Origin: Siderastrea siderea | Taxonomy: Eukaryota; Cnidaria; Anthozoa; Scleractinia; Rhizangiidae | Length of the DNA stretch: 64,000 nt | Direction: 5' to 3' | Assembly (NCBI GenBank): GCA_964030785.1 | Contig: OZ034972.1 | Coordinates: 12,825,819-12,889,818, forward strand | Part shown: in pieces, positions 24,801-35,887 of the stretch | How positions within the stretch are numbered: position 1 is the first letter of the stretch | How the letters are laid out: the number at the start of each line of letters is the position of its first letter | Notes under the pieces: model-generated | What the model saw: the letters and a program-made list of their open reading frames with translations, nothing else | The model's database searches: none | What the model was told of the DNA's origin: nothing | Translations under genes and position numbers: made by a program

Positions 24801-27800
24801 ATCAGATAAACAAGCAACGCTAGAAAATTTTGGAACACGAAGCGACATTTGCTGAGCATTATTACCTTAATATCATAGGATCCTGCCGTACTTGGAGCAA
24901 TGAATTTCTGAGTAAAGTGATGTTCTTTGCAGTCCAGTTGTGATTTTGATAGGCTAGCCAGACACACGCTTCTTGTGAACAAATTCAAGTAAATTTGCCG
25001 TATACAGCTCGGGCAGTAGGTGGAATCGAGGCAGTATTTGTAGTAACCTGGATAGACAAAATAAACAAGAAAACCTGTTGCCTCAGTATCAAAGACGGGC
25101 CCTTACAAGCTGGAGTTAATTTGTGAGCCACTAGGTTCATCAGCTACTGAATCAGTTCTTAACATTTTTCTGTTTTCGAAACTGCAAAAATACAAATAGT
25201 AAAAATAAAAAACCCCAAGAACTTCAAACCAAACCGTAGTTGCTACAATTAAACCTCTGAAGTCTCTCCTACCACCCTCGCATTTTCAGTATTTACAATA
25301 AAGTAAGAAATGCCATGCGTTTTATAAAATTGCGTTACCTGAATATTTGTGTGACTACTTGTCGAAAGATGATCCCCAACTAAACGTCTGGGGTTAAAGG
25401 CTTCGGCTCTTGAATGAACCTTTTATATAATTGCATCTGGTTGAAGTCCAAGCTTGTTCAAAAAGCTAATTGTTTTGATTCGACAAAATTAATCCATGTA
25501 GATTCTAGCGTTTTTGTTCCCTCTTTATATGAGCTTGATTTTAAATGCGTGAAGTAGAGTAATTTGTCTGAGTTAAAGACAGACTTTTCATAACCAAATA
25601 AATTCATTATTATGAGTGTAATTTACTCCGGAAATTTATTTTCGTGTTTTATCCAGAAAAGGCTTTAAAAAGCCTCAGATGTCCACGGCCCGAAATGTAG
25701 GCCTCGTTTTTCAGTTGCCGACATTCGGATAAGCCTTCTTTTTCAGGAAAATGCTATTAATACTCTGTCCTGGAATAATTAATTCGTTGCATTGAGCCAT
25801 TCAATGTACTCCAATGTCCGGTCCATTTGGATCAAGTCTACTAGAGCTTTCCCATTTGTTATCCGGCCTTTTAAATGGCTATTTTGATCCGTATAATACC
25901 CAAGATCCTCTTGAAAACTGTTGCGTACAAAAATCGGCCGGGCCACCAGAATTTTTTTAGGGTCCTCTAAAACCTCCAAATATAAGCATGACGGAGGCAT
26001 TGCAATAGCCTAGCCCCTTCCCCAAGAAAACCAAAAGCAAACCATAGGCCCTCAGTCAAGCAATCAGTCAATCATCGTGACCTTTAACAACTTACTGCAG
26101 CCGGAATCGTGCAGAACTATGAGACGGTGCCCTGAAGGCCCGTCTTGATGAAAATTAACACTTTTACGCCCAAGCAAAGAAGAGAAGAATTCTAAAACAT
26201 TATCTCGTACAATAGTGTTACCACAGGACAGGGTGGTAAACGGGTTTTGCGTGACGCTTGATTTGAGCAAAAATAAGTTCGCGATGCGTAAAAACAGCTC
26301 AAACTCAGGCGTGATCCTTGAATAAATGGCCCAGCTTGATACGTGATCTATCTACTGCGGGGGGGGGGGGGGGCTGTGATTCGTGAATCCACTGAAAATA
26401 TACGTGAAAACAGAGAATTTTAAGCTATAAAAAAGTGAAAATGATACACACGAACTTAACCCACCGATGATTGTGTATAAATGATAGGATCCTTTTAGCT
26501 ATTGGCAACCACGTTCTTGAAGTTCTACATCTAGTTTATCCTTAACTCTGTTCATGTCTTCAAAACTCATGGACCTCAGCAAGTGCTAGAACGGCGAGTA
26601 CAATGCAAGCCATAACTTGAAAAGTTGAAAAAACAAACGAACAAACAAACAAAACTAAACAGAAACAGTTTGCATTTAGTGTTGACCGAATTACAGAGTC
26701 TGGCCAAACTTCTGGCTAGAACATGAACATCAGCGAAGCTAAAACTTTGATATTTTACATGTAAAATAAATATGACTTGTGTTGTCTCGGGCTATTAAAG
26801 AAGTTCGTCTGCGTTCTTTCTTCCAAGCGACACCAATTATGCTGCCTGAGACCGACCTTCCGTTTTGAGCAAGTTTTTTTCCGGATCTAAGCTTTTCCAG
26901 GACATCTCTTGCACTTTGAGCGTGCTTGATAGAAACTGCCTCAATACTCTGCTATTAATAATAAGACCCCTCCCCCCCCCCCCCCCCTTTACCACCCTGA
27001 CAGGAGAGTACTGCTCAATAGCGTACTTGAGGATTTTATCGCAACGACACAAAAGTGAGAACTGCCTTCTACAGCATTAATACTACCACAGATCGACTCA
27101 GGAAAGTAGTGCTCAATAGCTTTCATTTGCATGGTCACACTGAAGAGTTCATCCACATATATCATCCACAGGCTCCAAAGTAAGAACCATCTTGTACAGA
27201 ATACAGCACCACAGGAAAGTACTGCTCAGTAGCTCGTATTTGAATGGTCATACGATAGGATTTCTCGAAAGTTAGAATCAAAGAATGACAGAAAACAAAT
27301 CAGACCTGTTACTGTAAACTCCTGACCACGTTGCACAAAAAACTCCGTCGTCCCAGTGAGGAAGTGGTGCTTTCCTAACGCCACTGTAAAAATAAAAATT
27401 AGAGGAAGAGGCGAGAATTGTTTCATAGCCGTACTGACTCAGGTCGCCTGAGTAGACCAATATCTTGAACCCGCTAATAGCTTGATGTAAAACAGAATAA
27501 AAGAGATATCGAAATAATCCAATTTCAAAGCCGTTTCTGATTATCAGTCTAATAGCCAAACACTAACGACTTCCATCTTATAACAGTGCAAGTGAGTATC
27601 TTTATTTTTGACAGGAGCAACAAAAAACAAACAGGAGCAGTCGTCAACTGACCGGATACCTGTTCTTATCCAAATAATATCTCACCTTACTTTGTAATAT
27701 AAACAATGCATCTTTAGTTGTAATTATCATACGCGTGATTATGGTTATAAATTAAAACAGATTGAAATAATTATCGTCCAAAAAAGTCAACCCGATTACT

Positions 27801-30800
27801 TTTCAGTGGTAGAATACCCACCGAGAGATTTTTCTCTTTAGACTCTTTTTTGCTTTATTTAGCCTGGGTAGTTGGCCCATGAAAAAAGAGAGAAAAATGA
27901 AAACGCTGCGCTAATGTGGGCGAAAAACAACTTTACAACAACCGCTCCAAAGAAGAGAACGACAGAGGAGTTTTTTTTTTTAATCTGAAAGCTGTCTGAC
28001 ATGCGCTTAGCCTGTAACAGGCTCCGAGATAGTGGGGAAAACGTAAATTGAGAAAACGAGTGCGGAAACCGCCACCGCCACCGCCCCCCTTTTCTCCAGA
28101 TCCCGCGCGTCTTATTTTCGCGTTCTCTTTCTAATTTTCGCGCCGTCCCAACTATCTGAGAACCTGGAACAGGCTAACATGTGCGGTGATATATATACGA
28201 CAGGAAGCGGGTTTAACTGTCAGTGCTGACAAACGGTAATGAACGTTAATCTTGAAATGGTGATGACCTTTGCAGTTAAAGATATCAACTCAAACAGTTG
28301 ATAAATTAAAAAATTCAGGCTTGAACGGGGTTGAAACCCATGACCTCTGAGATACCAGCGCTGCGCTCACGTGATAGTGAGTGTTTCACTATCGACGGGT
28401 TCACAAAGGACCAGGTCCTAGTTGGCTTGATAGCTCAGTTGGTTAGAGGACTGCATATTCGGATCCCGTTCAAGCCAGAATTTTTCACGTTGTTCTTTTA
28501 TCAACTACTTAAGTTGGTATCTTTCAGACTGCGAAGGTGATCATCATTTCTTACAGTTTCATCAGCATCAGCATCATTTCATTTCATTTTCATTAGTAAT
28601 GAACGTTTCAGCTCTTATAACATAGCGGGCAAAATTATTGAATGCTGATTGGTTGAGACAGAGGGCATTTTTCCTGATTGGCGAAGCGCATTTGATTAGC
28701 CGAGCGCGAGAGCACGCCATTTGCATTTTGTAAGCGTCTTGAAACGAAAAGTAGATTTTTGAGCTGTTCGACGCAAGGATATCGTTTCAGAGTTTGACTA
28801 TAAGCCGGGCTGGTTGGCAAAACTAATACGGAAATAGTGTGATAGCTTTGAGAGAAATTCCAAAAGGTGAACCTGAATGTTTTACGGGAAACAGCAAATG
28901 GTTATTTGTTTTAAAACTACTGAAAATCGAGCGAGAGGAAGCTACCCAACTTACTAGGTAAATAACATTTGCTTAGTTTGAGTTTTAAGTGTGTTTTGTC
29001 AATAAACAAGAATTGTATTTATCTCTTACGAAGTGCATAAGCATAATAGACAGTCTTTTTTTGTTCAGTACGCTGAGCAACAGTTAAACTGCTTGTGTGG
29101 TGAATTGTTTACTGTACGAGTGGGTACTTCATCTATTCTGGGGGCCCGCTGATTGTGTTTCGACGTACATGGAAAGTTTTGCGAAAAATTTTGCCCTCTG
29201 TGTTATAAACAAGTAGTCGCATTGAGTCCTCGCAGAATTAAGGATAAATTTCTACTTGTATTTTCAAAGTTTTTACAAATTGCCCTTGTCGCTGCGCGAC
29301 TCGAGTAAATTTGTCATAACTTTGAAAATACACGTGAAAATTTATCTTTAATTCTACTCGGCCTCATGCGATTACATACACTAAAAAATGTGGTATGAAT
29401 GTTACATGCGAGAAAAACGTATTATCTGGGTCTCTCAAGTCTGATTTGATGATTAGGAAATGAGAAAGTTTTGTATTTCTGAAAATAATAAGTGATCAGC
29501 GGAAGTTATGATCAGTTATGTTTTAGGTTTCCTTTTCTGACTATAATCATTCGTCAGCGTTTTGGTTTTTATTTCTCAAAAGTTTGTTTCCGGGAATAAC
29601 AAAAGCGGTAAAATTGAACTTTTTCAGCTAATCAAACACGAGAACTCTTATGTGTTTTTCCCTTTAGAAGGAAGCTCTTTCAATTCTAGATCTACCGAGT
29701 CAGTACCAAGGCTTTTTTTTAAATACAGAAAAATAAAGAGAAACAAACAGTATTTATCCACAGATTTAAAAGTTAGCACCACCTTGTAAAGGTACAGCAG
29801 AATAAGCAATACAATTGGGAAGTACTGCTCATACAGTAGCTTGTATTCCAATGGCACACCTAATAGGGAGTTCATACACAGACTCCGGCAAAAGTTAGAA
29901 CCACCTTGTACAGCCATGATACTAAACAGCACTACAAAAAAGTACTGCTCAATAGCTTTCATTGTTTAAACTCACACTTCAGGATTTCATCCACAGACTC
30001 AAAAGTTAGGGTTATGAGAAGATCGTTCGGTCGTATCCCTACACGATATAATTCATGAAGCGCTGTTGAGATTACTGTTCAGTTTAGCAACAACTTTGTG
30101 TTTCGAAAAGGTGCCGAAACGATTCTAGTGAACACCTAACCTAAAAATATCCTCTATAATATAAATGGATAATACTGAATAAATAAATACTACGTTAATT
30201 TTACCTTCAAGAATCATGACCAAAATAATTTAGGTTGTCTCTCTTCACATACTTGTCATTCTATCTTGATTATGGCTGGCATTAAATTAACGTTCACCAT
30301 GCGCCGAACAGGCCCTTAGCCCATGAATTATTTCACCTTTAATTTAATAGCGAAATTAGCTTACCTATTTCCAGTTTGGTTTATGAACTTTTGATATTAC
30401 CGACTTATTTCGGACAGTCCTTCTCATTTCACGTCTCTAGCTATTATGCTACAGCAAAAGAAAGTAAGTCAGTGTGTAATGTCCCGCAGACGTTGTCATA
30501 CTCACTGTTCAGTTTCCAGAAGTCGGTGTGAAATGTGAGATGTTCCCCTGACAGGGATTTTTAAACCTCAGATTATGTATGTTCACGAACACGGCTATCT
30601 AACGAGGAGCTCCGCTAGCAGTGAATGAGGAGTTTGATCCTAAATTTAATTTCGCAACGCAAGGACTCTGGTGCCGATAAACAGAAATAATTGGCTTGAA
30701 AGCAGCATCAGTACTGTTATCCAAAAATGTCAAATTATCAAACGGATCCCACTCTAAGGATTAACAAATCTGGCAGAAAAACCTAAGATCCTTTTTTTTG

Positions 30801-30894
30801 TAGAACTCAGAATCAGGAATCAACTAACTGATACAATGTAACACTAACCATTTGCCATGATATAAACAGCCACGGCCAATTTTCCAAACGCCAT
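18878..30894 (-). CDS. multi-exon Ig-domain extracellular protein, 3' end not found
   Basis: Exons placed on the minus strand by AG/GT sites and phase: 30894-30849, 27383-27306, 25047-24866, 23554-23309, 22811-22751, 21626-21464, 21052-20854 and 19141-18878. The first encodes an ATG and a short hydrophobic segment, plausibly the start of a signal peptide. Phases match exactly from exon 1 to exon 3 and from exon 4 to exon 8; at least one exon between exons 3 and 4 is missing from my model. Exon 3 is cysteine-rich (C-L-D-S-T-Y-C-P-S-C). Exon 4 is an Ig domain. Exons 6-8 encode beta-rich segments with N-glycosylation sequons (N-I-T, N-F-T) that I cannot assign to a family; exon 8 has a distinct D-D-R-C-H-V-V...W-S-C-I-V core. 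The last donor at 18878 shows the gene continues to the left, so membrane anchoring is unknown. A role in adhesion or recognition is only an inference from the Ig domain. Confidence 0.72.
21235..21335 (-). mobile_element. tRNA-derived SINE head
   Basis: Read on the minus strand: GGATGGTGATAGCTTAGTTG (A box) ... GGTTCGAGTCCCG (B box), followed by the AGGTTCTTTATTATCAACTG end shared with the hairpin family at 10747 and 28300. It lies in an intron of the Ig gene. Confidence 0.7.
21970..22690 (-). pseudogene. 3' fragment of a non-LTR retrotransposon (CR1/L2-like)
   Basis: Minus-strand frames (22689-22345, then 22388-22140) match the end of a LINE reverse transcriptase protein. The first has F-D-Y-G-D-T-V-W-G and L-Q-N-K-A-A-K; the second has H-S-Y-Q-T-R-R...R-T-N-W-G-K-Q-T-F and W-N-N-L-D-N-D-I with S-F-K-A-K-L-K. 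The two frames are offset, so at least one frameshift is present. The element ends in a (TAA)n-like microsatellite tail at 21972-21995, typical of this class, and is 5' truncated. Confidence 0.8.
23309..23554 (-). CDS. Ig (I-set-like) domain exon of the minus-strand gene
   Basis: An 82-codon exon bounded by CTTAG and GTAGGG. It carries the diagnostic Ig core: L-H-C at the first cysteine, V-R-W-Y-K-D with the core tryptophan, and D-S-G-F-Y-A-C-N-A at the second cysteine. Its end phase (1) matches the next exon at 22811. Confidence 0.88.
24498..24640. repeat. degenerate tandem repeat GATGACCCGAAGTCTTC
   Basis: Successive imperfect copies of a 17-30 base unit built on GAAGTCTTCCAAAGATGA / GATGACCCGA. 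No function inferred. Confidence 0.6.
25779..26270 (-). other. pair of unassigned minus-strand frames in an intron
   Basis: Two consecutive frames (26270-26064 and 26000-25779, 68 and 73 residues) have protein-like composition, for example R-D-N-V-L-E-F-F-S-S-L-L-G-R-K and I-Q-M-D-R-T-L-E-Y-I-E-W-L. I find no splice sites that join them to the Ig gene and no recognisable domain. They may be a decayed retrogene or transposon piece. Confidence 0.25.
26995..27270. repeat. tandem repeat of the AGTACTGCTCAATAGC family, array 1
   Basis: Three imperfect units of about 100-120 bases, each with a GGAAAGTACTGCTCA(A/G)TAGC core, a following TTTGAATGGTCA-like stretch and an ATCCACAGACTC-like stretch. 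The same family makes array 2 at 29790-30010. Confidence 0.75.
28008..28177. mobile_element. MITE with TAGCCTGTTCCAGG-type ends
   Basis: TTAGCCTGTAACAGGCTCCG at the left and GAACCTGGAACAGGCTAA at the right are inverted, with an interior rich in CG dinucleotides (TTTTCGCG phrases). Related copies lie at 35984-36169 and 39831-39936, and a partial one near 42212-42300. Confidence 0.75.
28240..28580. mobile_element. composite SINE-like element with two opposed tRNA-like heads
   Basis: The ends carry AAAGATATCAACT..AACAGTTGATAAA and TTGTTCTTTTATCAACTAC..AGTTGGTATCTTTC in inverted orientation. Inside, TTGATAGCTCAGTTGGTTAG is a good Pol III A box on the plus strand, and a B-box-like phrase faces the other way near 28325-28345. 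Confidence 0.6.
28613..29212. mobile_element. MITE of about 600 bp with AACACAGAGGGCAAAATT ends
   Basis: CTTATAACATAGCGGGCAAAATT at the left is mirrored by AATTTTGCCCTCTGTGTTATAA at the right, with no coding content between. Confidence 0.65.
29235..29354. repeat. inverted repeat with GAATTAAGGATAAATTT ends
   Basis: The left arm, including GTATTTTCAAAGTTTTTACAAATT, is mirrored by AAATTTGTCATAACTTTGAAAATAC and TTTATCTTTAATTC at the right, around a CG-rich centre. Confidence 0.75.
29790..30010. repeat. tandem repeat of the AGTACTGCTCAATAGC family, array 2
   Basis: Two to three imperfect units with the same cores as array 1, including AGTTAGAACCACCTTGTACAGC and AAAAGTACTGCTCAATAGCT. It lies in intron 1 of the Ig gene. 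Confidence 0.75.
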
Positions 30895-33816
30895 CTTGCT
30901 TTTCTAAATTAACTTTATAAAAACAAACTTTTTTTGGTTATACTCGGTGTTTTCAAACACCGGGCCGACGGAAACAAATGAAAATTGATATATTAAATCT
31001 CTTTGTTCATGGTAATTGTGTATTAGTTCGATTAGGTGTCGACACCGGGAGACGAACGGCAAACACAGATGCACATTTTAATGAAGGCTTATTTTGTTCC
31101 TTTCAGTATATTGATACACTCGAGCTCTTCGACGCTATTGTGTGACAATCGCACATTTTTTTCTGCTAAATCCTACCAAAGAACTTGAGCCGTGGTAAAG
31201 CGAGAAAAAATTGAAGAACAAAAAATTTAAGAAAAAAAATGAATCTGAATCAGTAAGCGGACATGTTACTCCGGCCAGAGATCGACTGCTTGTTCGGAGA
31301 AGGCTTTTTTCAACACTTCACAGCAGAAATCATTGTTTCTGCCTGACAATTGGTTCTTTTTAAGTCGTACAACGTGATTAACAAGTCAAGTTCAAGAGGA
31401 GGTGCGGACTGAATTCAGCTCACCACGTTCAGTTTAATCAACATTTCGTTTACACAAGTTTCCCATCAAGCCGATCTACTGATTACTTTTCGTCATTCGA
31501 GTCCTGAAATGTTTGTGACTTTGGTTTTAGCCATAATTCTGCAAATGTAGTTCAATAAAACGCCGGATTCATTTCTCTCTATATTAAATAAAATAAGGCC
31601 ATATGTGTCATGAGAGCATCAGCTGGAGTGTCCATCTGTCTTGCATCATTTTATTTTTAAAACGATCTGAGAGGGGCTTTCACACGTTCACTTCTTTCTA
31701 TCAATGAATGGACCTATGCTTGGAGGTTGGCCACCATTTTTAAAGGAGCTACGTCACGAATAACGCATCTTGAAAAAATTGGCTCAATTTTTTCATGTTT
31801 ATCATTCGTAATCCGTCTTACATGTAATCTCCCTCAGTCGGAACCATCCTTGTTTAGGTTTGGTTAATTATTACTTCTTTGGTGTTTTTCTACCTTAGGA
31901 AAAATATTATTTTGAGGTTTCCTCAGGTTCAATGTAAAAGCAATCTTGCCAGATCAGAAAAATGAATGAAAACACCGTGACATAGCTCCGTAAGCCAATG
32001 CCCATTCAGCAACATCGGTTCTAGGGCAGATTGAATCAAGGGTTAATGCGCATGCTCCCAACATTTGTTAATTTGAGATCTTTAGATCGGACTGCGAGTA
32101 CAAGACTGACTTCAAGTACGACATTCGAATTTTAGTCGTTCCCACGGGGCTCTCCCTGTTGCTGACCACTGAGTTGAGAAGGAAGGTCCAGGAACGAGAC
32201 TGGTGTGTGACGTACATTGACATGAATGTCCACATTAACCCAAAAAATATACGAGTTCTCCTGGTGCCAAACCATTGTTACGCGTAACAAGGAGTCTGAA
32301 AAAAAAATGCAAGAAAAATTCCAAAGTAAATAGTAGCGCTGTGTATATCTGTAAATGAGATTTCTTTTTCTTTGTCGAAAGATTCAATGTAACCAAAGCA
32401 ATCCACCTCACCAATCACAAAACGCAACCTTTACAGTCAATGACAAAACGCCAAACTGACGCAATGAGGCAATCAAGCCCAGACTCCAATTAAAATACGC
32501 AACGCTTTGAAAACCGCCATGTTTTCCTTGAAGAAGTTTGATGAACATTACACCAGGCGTACTCAATTTTCTTGATAATATTGATTATGCTTACTTTTGT
32601 CTCAAGACATCTTTTCTCTGCGTTTCCATTTTCTGTCTTATCCTGGCTCCAATAGTACCTAGGCGTTAGACTATCTGGGGTTGTTTCTTGATACCCCCAA
32701 CAACGTACAGGGCCCAAAAACTATTTTTACGTGAACAATGTCAACGGAGACTATTTTTATCCAGAAATTAAAAGCGTAAACTTAAAATTTTTATGATTTT
32801 GTCGAACACATTTCCAAGTTTGCACTTATAATTACTACCAATCGATTAAAAAACGGATTGAAAAACCGGATTGAAAAAAAACCTTATTTTATCGGGCACG
32901 GTAAGTTATGAGAAGTTTCAAGAAACGGTTCCCCGGTTCGTTGAAACCTTCTGGGTCGATCTACTTCATGCTTTGCACGGACAACGAGGCAAGGCAACAG
33001 ACATCACCTAAGCAGCAGGCTGCATGCTACCATGCTTTTCTATTACAAAAAGGCAATCTTTAAACAACGGTCTCGTTTTTTACTGCTTTCAATCACCGTA
33101 ACGGAAGTCTCCAAAAAATAAATCAATAAATAAACTTTGAAGTTTATTTATTTTAAGTTTAAGTTTGAAGTTTATTTATTTACTTTAAGTTTAAATAGCT
33201 CGAATGATTACTTTCCTGGGCGTGCTGTGAATGGTGGAATTGGTTCCACTTTGTCGTCTTCTGTTTTCAAGGACAGTTGATTTTCGTCTTAATCATGGGT
33301 GACCGCTGTAAAAAAAATAGCAATTTCCAGTGGGTTTTAAAGCTCAGATTTGCATGTTATTAAAAAGCACAGTAAAATCAAGAGTAAAGATAAACAGCAT
33401 ACAGGGAAATTCACTTTCGAACTGCCTGTTCAATTTCCGCTATTCTCTTAGTTCTTGCTCACCAGGACAGTAATTATAATTTGTTTTACGCAACCCTGAG
33501 GCGGCGTCTCTTAAACCAATCACAGACTTGACTGTTTCTTATTATCACTGATTCGCAACGATTTCCCGCTGGCGACCTCGGCACGTCTTCACATATTATA
33601 TGTGAAAAAAGGAAAGCACTTGCTGTCATATCACCGCGCATTAGTGACCGTATAATTAAAGTACAATCAAAACACGTCGCGCCATAATCGGATATTATTT
33701 CTGCTATCTGTGTCACCTGAAAGATGATTCTGAGTTCACATGATAACAAAAAGCGTTAATTTTACAGTATCCTCTTGTCCTCAATTCAAGAAACCACCTC
33801 CCAAGAACGTAAACTG
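30895..33816. other. intergenic between divergent genes, nothing recognised
   Basis: This stretch separates the minus-strand Ig gene from the plus-strand adhesion GPCR and must contain both promoters. I see no convincing TATA arrangement. A palindromic TTTAAGTTTAAA / AATAAATAAACTTTGAAG region is at 33118-33196. Confidence 0.4.
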
Positions 33817-35856
33817 ATGGCAACGAAAAACTTTCATCGCAGAATGAAACTTGTCCTTATTTTTCTATTTGGATTGAAGGTGTGTTAGAAAAAATAACCT
33901 TTACTAGTGCTTGGTTCTTCTAGAATTTGAAAATGTGAATTTTTTACCTTTTGCTATATTCTAGCCTTTGGTTGTGATATGTTCAACACCCCACGAAAAC
34001 ACACAAGGTAAGTTTACTTGTGCTCGAATGTCAAGATCTTTCGCCAAGTTAATTTCTTGACACACTGCAGGTTAGAGTATTCACCTCTCAGTAACGAAAA
34101 GAGTTTTTGTTTCTCTAATCGTTGCTTATCGTAGGAAACCAATATATTATTTTACCCATTGCTGTTGACAGAAGTCTATTTTTAAAATTTAAAACCAACG
34201 GAACTACTACATTAGTTAAATCAGAAGAATTACCATTTCTTAACTGCTACCAGAATTTTCTTTTAATGTGTTCCGGTAAAACGATTTGATTGATCTACCG
34301 CCGCAGCAGCACAGTAAAACTCCATTTTCTAAATAATAACCGAAAATTCATCAACGTAATGTCCTATTTTATAACCATTTCTACGAGCATAAAAAGGTTT
34401 ATGATGTGTTAATTATTACTCTAAAGGCCAAGAGCATTCAATCAGTACATTAAGTAGAACTTCGTCTACACTTTGGAGATAGCACACTTATGTACGCTCA
34501 GTGCATGCTTCATTACCTTTCAAAATTACGTGTTTTGATTTTTTCTGTCCAGTGCTTTCGTGGATGCGTTAAAAATGTACTTGATAATTTGAATCTGAGT
34601 ACGACAACTTTGAAACTATCAGAAGCGTTATTTGTTCTTTTACTGTTCTTCGAGTTTTGAGCATTCTACTCTTAATAAACAAAATGTTCTTTGTAGAACA
34701 ATATTTATTTGTGTTAATATACTAGTTAACAGTTACTGAAATAAAGAATCGTAAGATTACAGGTAAAAATCTTACAACATCATAACGATGAAAAAATACG
34801 AAAACGTGCCAGTATTTGAAGATTTTACTTTATTATATTTAATTTTTTAATTCTCAAGAACACCTTTTTTTTCTGAATTTTGAGGAACCATGATGATTAG
34901 ATCTGATGTTTTACACACACACAAAGAATAAATTACTTATATTGTGCATTGTTTGTGTGCGCCTCAGGGCATATTTTTAAGCTTAATGTACTCGAGTTGA
35001 AATCATTTCCGTTTGGAATCGAATTTATATTAAGAATAATAAATTTTACGTGGCTATGGCCCACATAATACGTGAAAATTGATTTAAGTTTTTGTGAGAA
35101 TGATAATCCTAGATTTTGCGGTTTAGTACGAAAAATGTTAATACGGTGATTCATGAAATCTAGTATACCTGCATTCTTATTCCTCTTATTAACCCTATAG
35201 GACTTAATTGAAATTACTTTTGTAATGGCGAGTTTGTTTCTTATGGATTTTACTTTTGTAACCAAGTTTAGATGACAGAGAGAAACGGTTAGAAAAAATG
35301 TAAGAGTTATTTTGCACGAGAATCAGACAAAAATCTGCAAAAACAAAATACTTAAAAATGAATATAATTTACTATCCACTGATTCGACAAACGTTTTGTA
35401 AACAGCAAAAACCCACCGTTTGTCAGACCACTGACCTTGGGCTAGAGTGACACTAAAGTCCTAAAAATACCGAAAAGCTAAAAACTGACAAATCGATGAG
35501 ATTTGCCCCAAAAAGCCAAACCCACAAATTGATGGGACTTGCCAGATTCAGATGATATCTGGATCAGTCAAATAAATAACATAAGCGTACAAGAAATATA
35601 AGACTGAACATGTTATTGAAGCAGAGATGTACATTTTTTTGTTATCGTTTTTTCTCGAAATTAAAACATTTTGATTTGATGTGTGAATGATTAGGCACTT
35701 TGGCACTTTGTAACAAGAAAAAAAATAGGTTTGTATTTTAGCTCGTTAGTGTTCACTGCTGTATTGGGCATCTGACTGGCGTGTGAAAGGCCATTGGTTC
35801 CCCTGCCTCTGGAAACTACTTACATATGTTGTTTGCTTAATTATTTTATTGTGATT

Positions 35857-35887
<31 letters not shown>

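Noticed and set aside
35855..35887. Possible CRISPR-like regular repeat
   Set aside because: A simple TTTA microsatellite; no spacers. No CRISPR array is present anywhere in the window.
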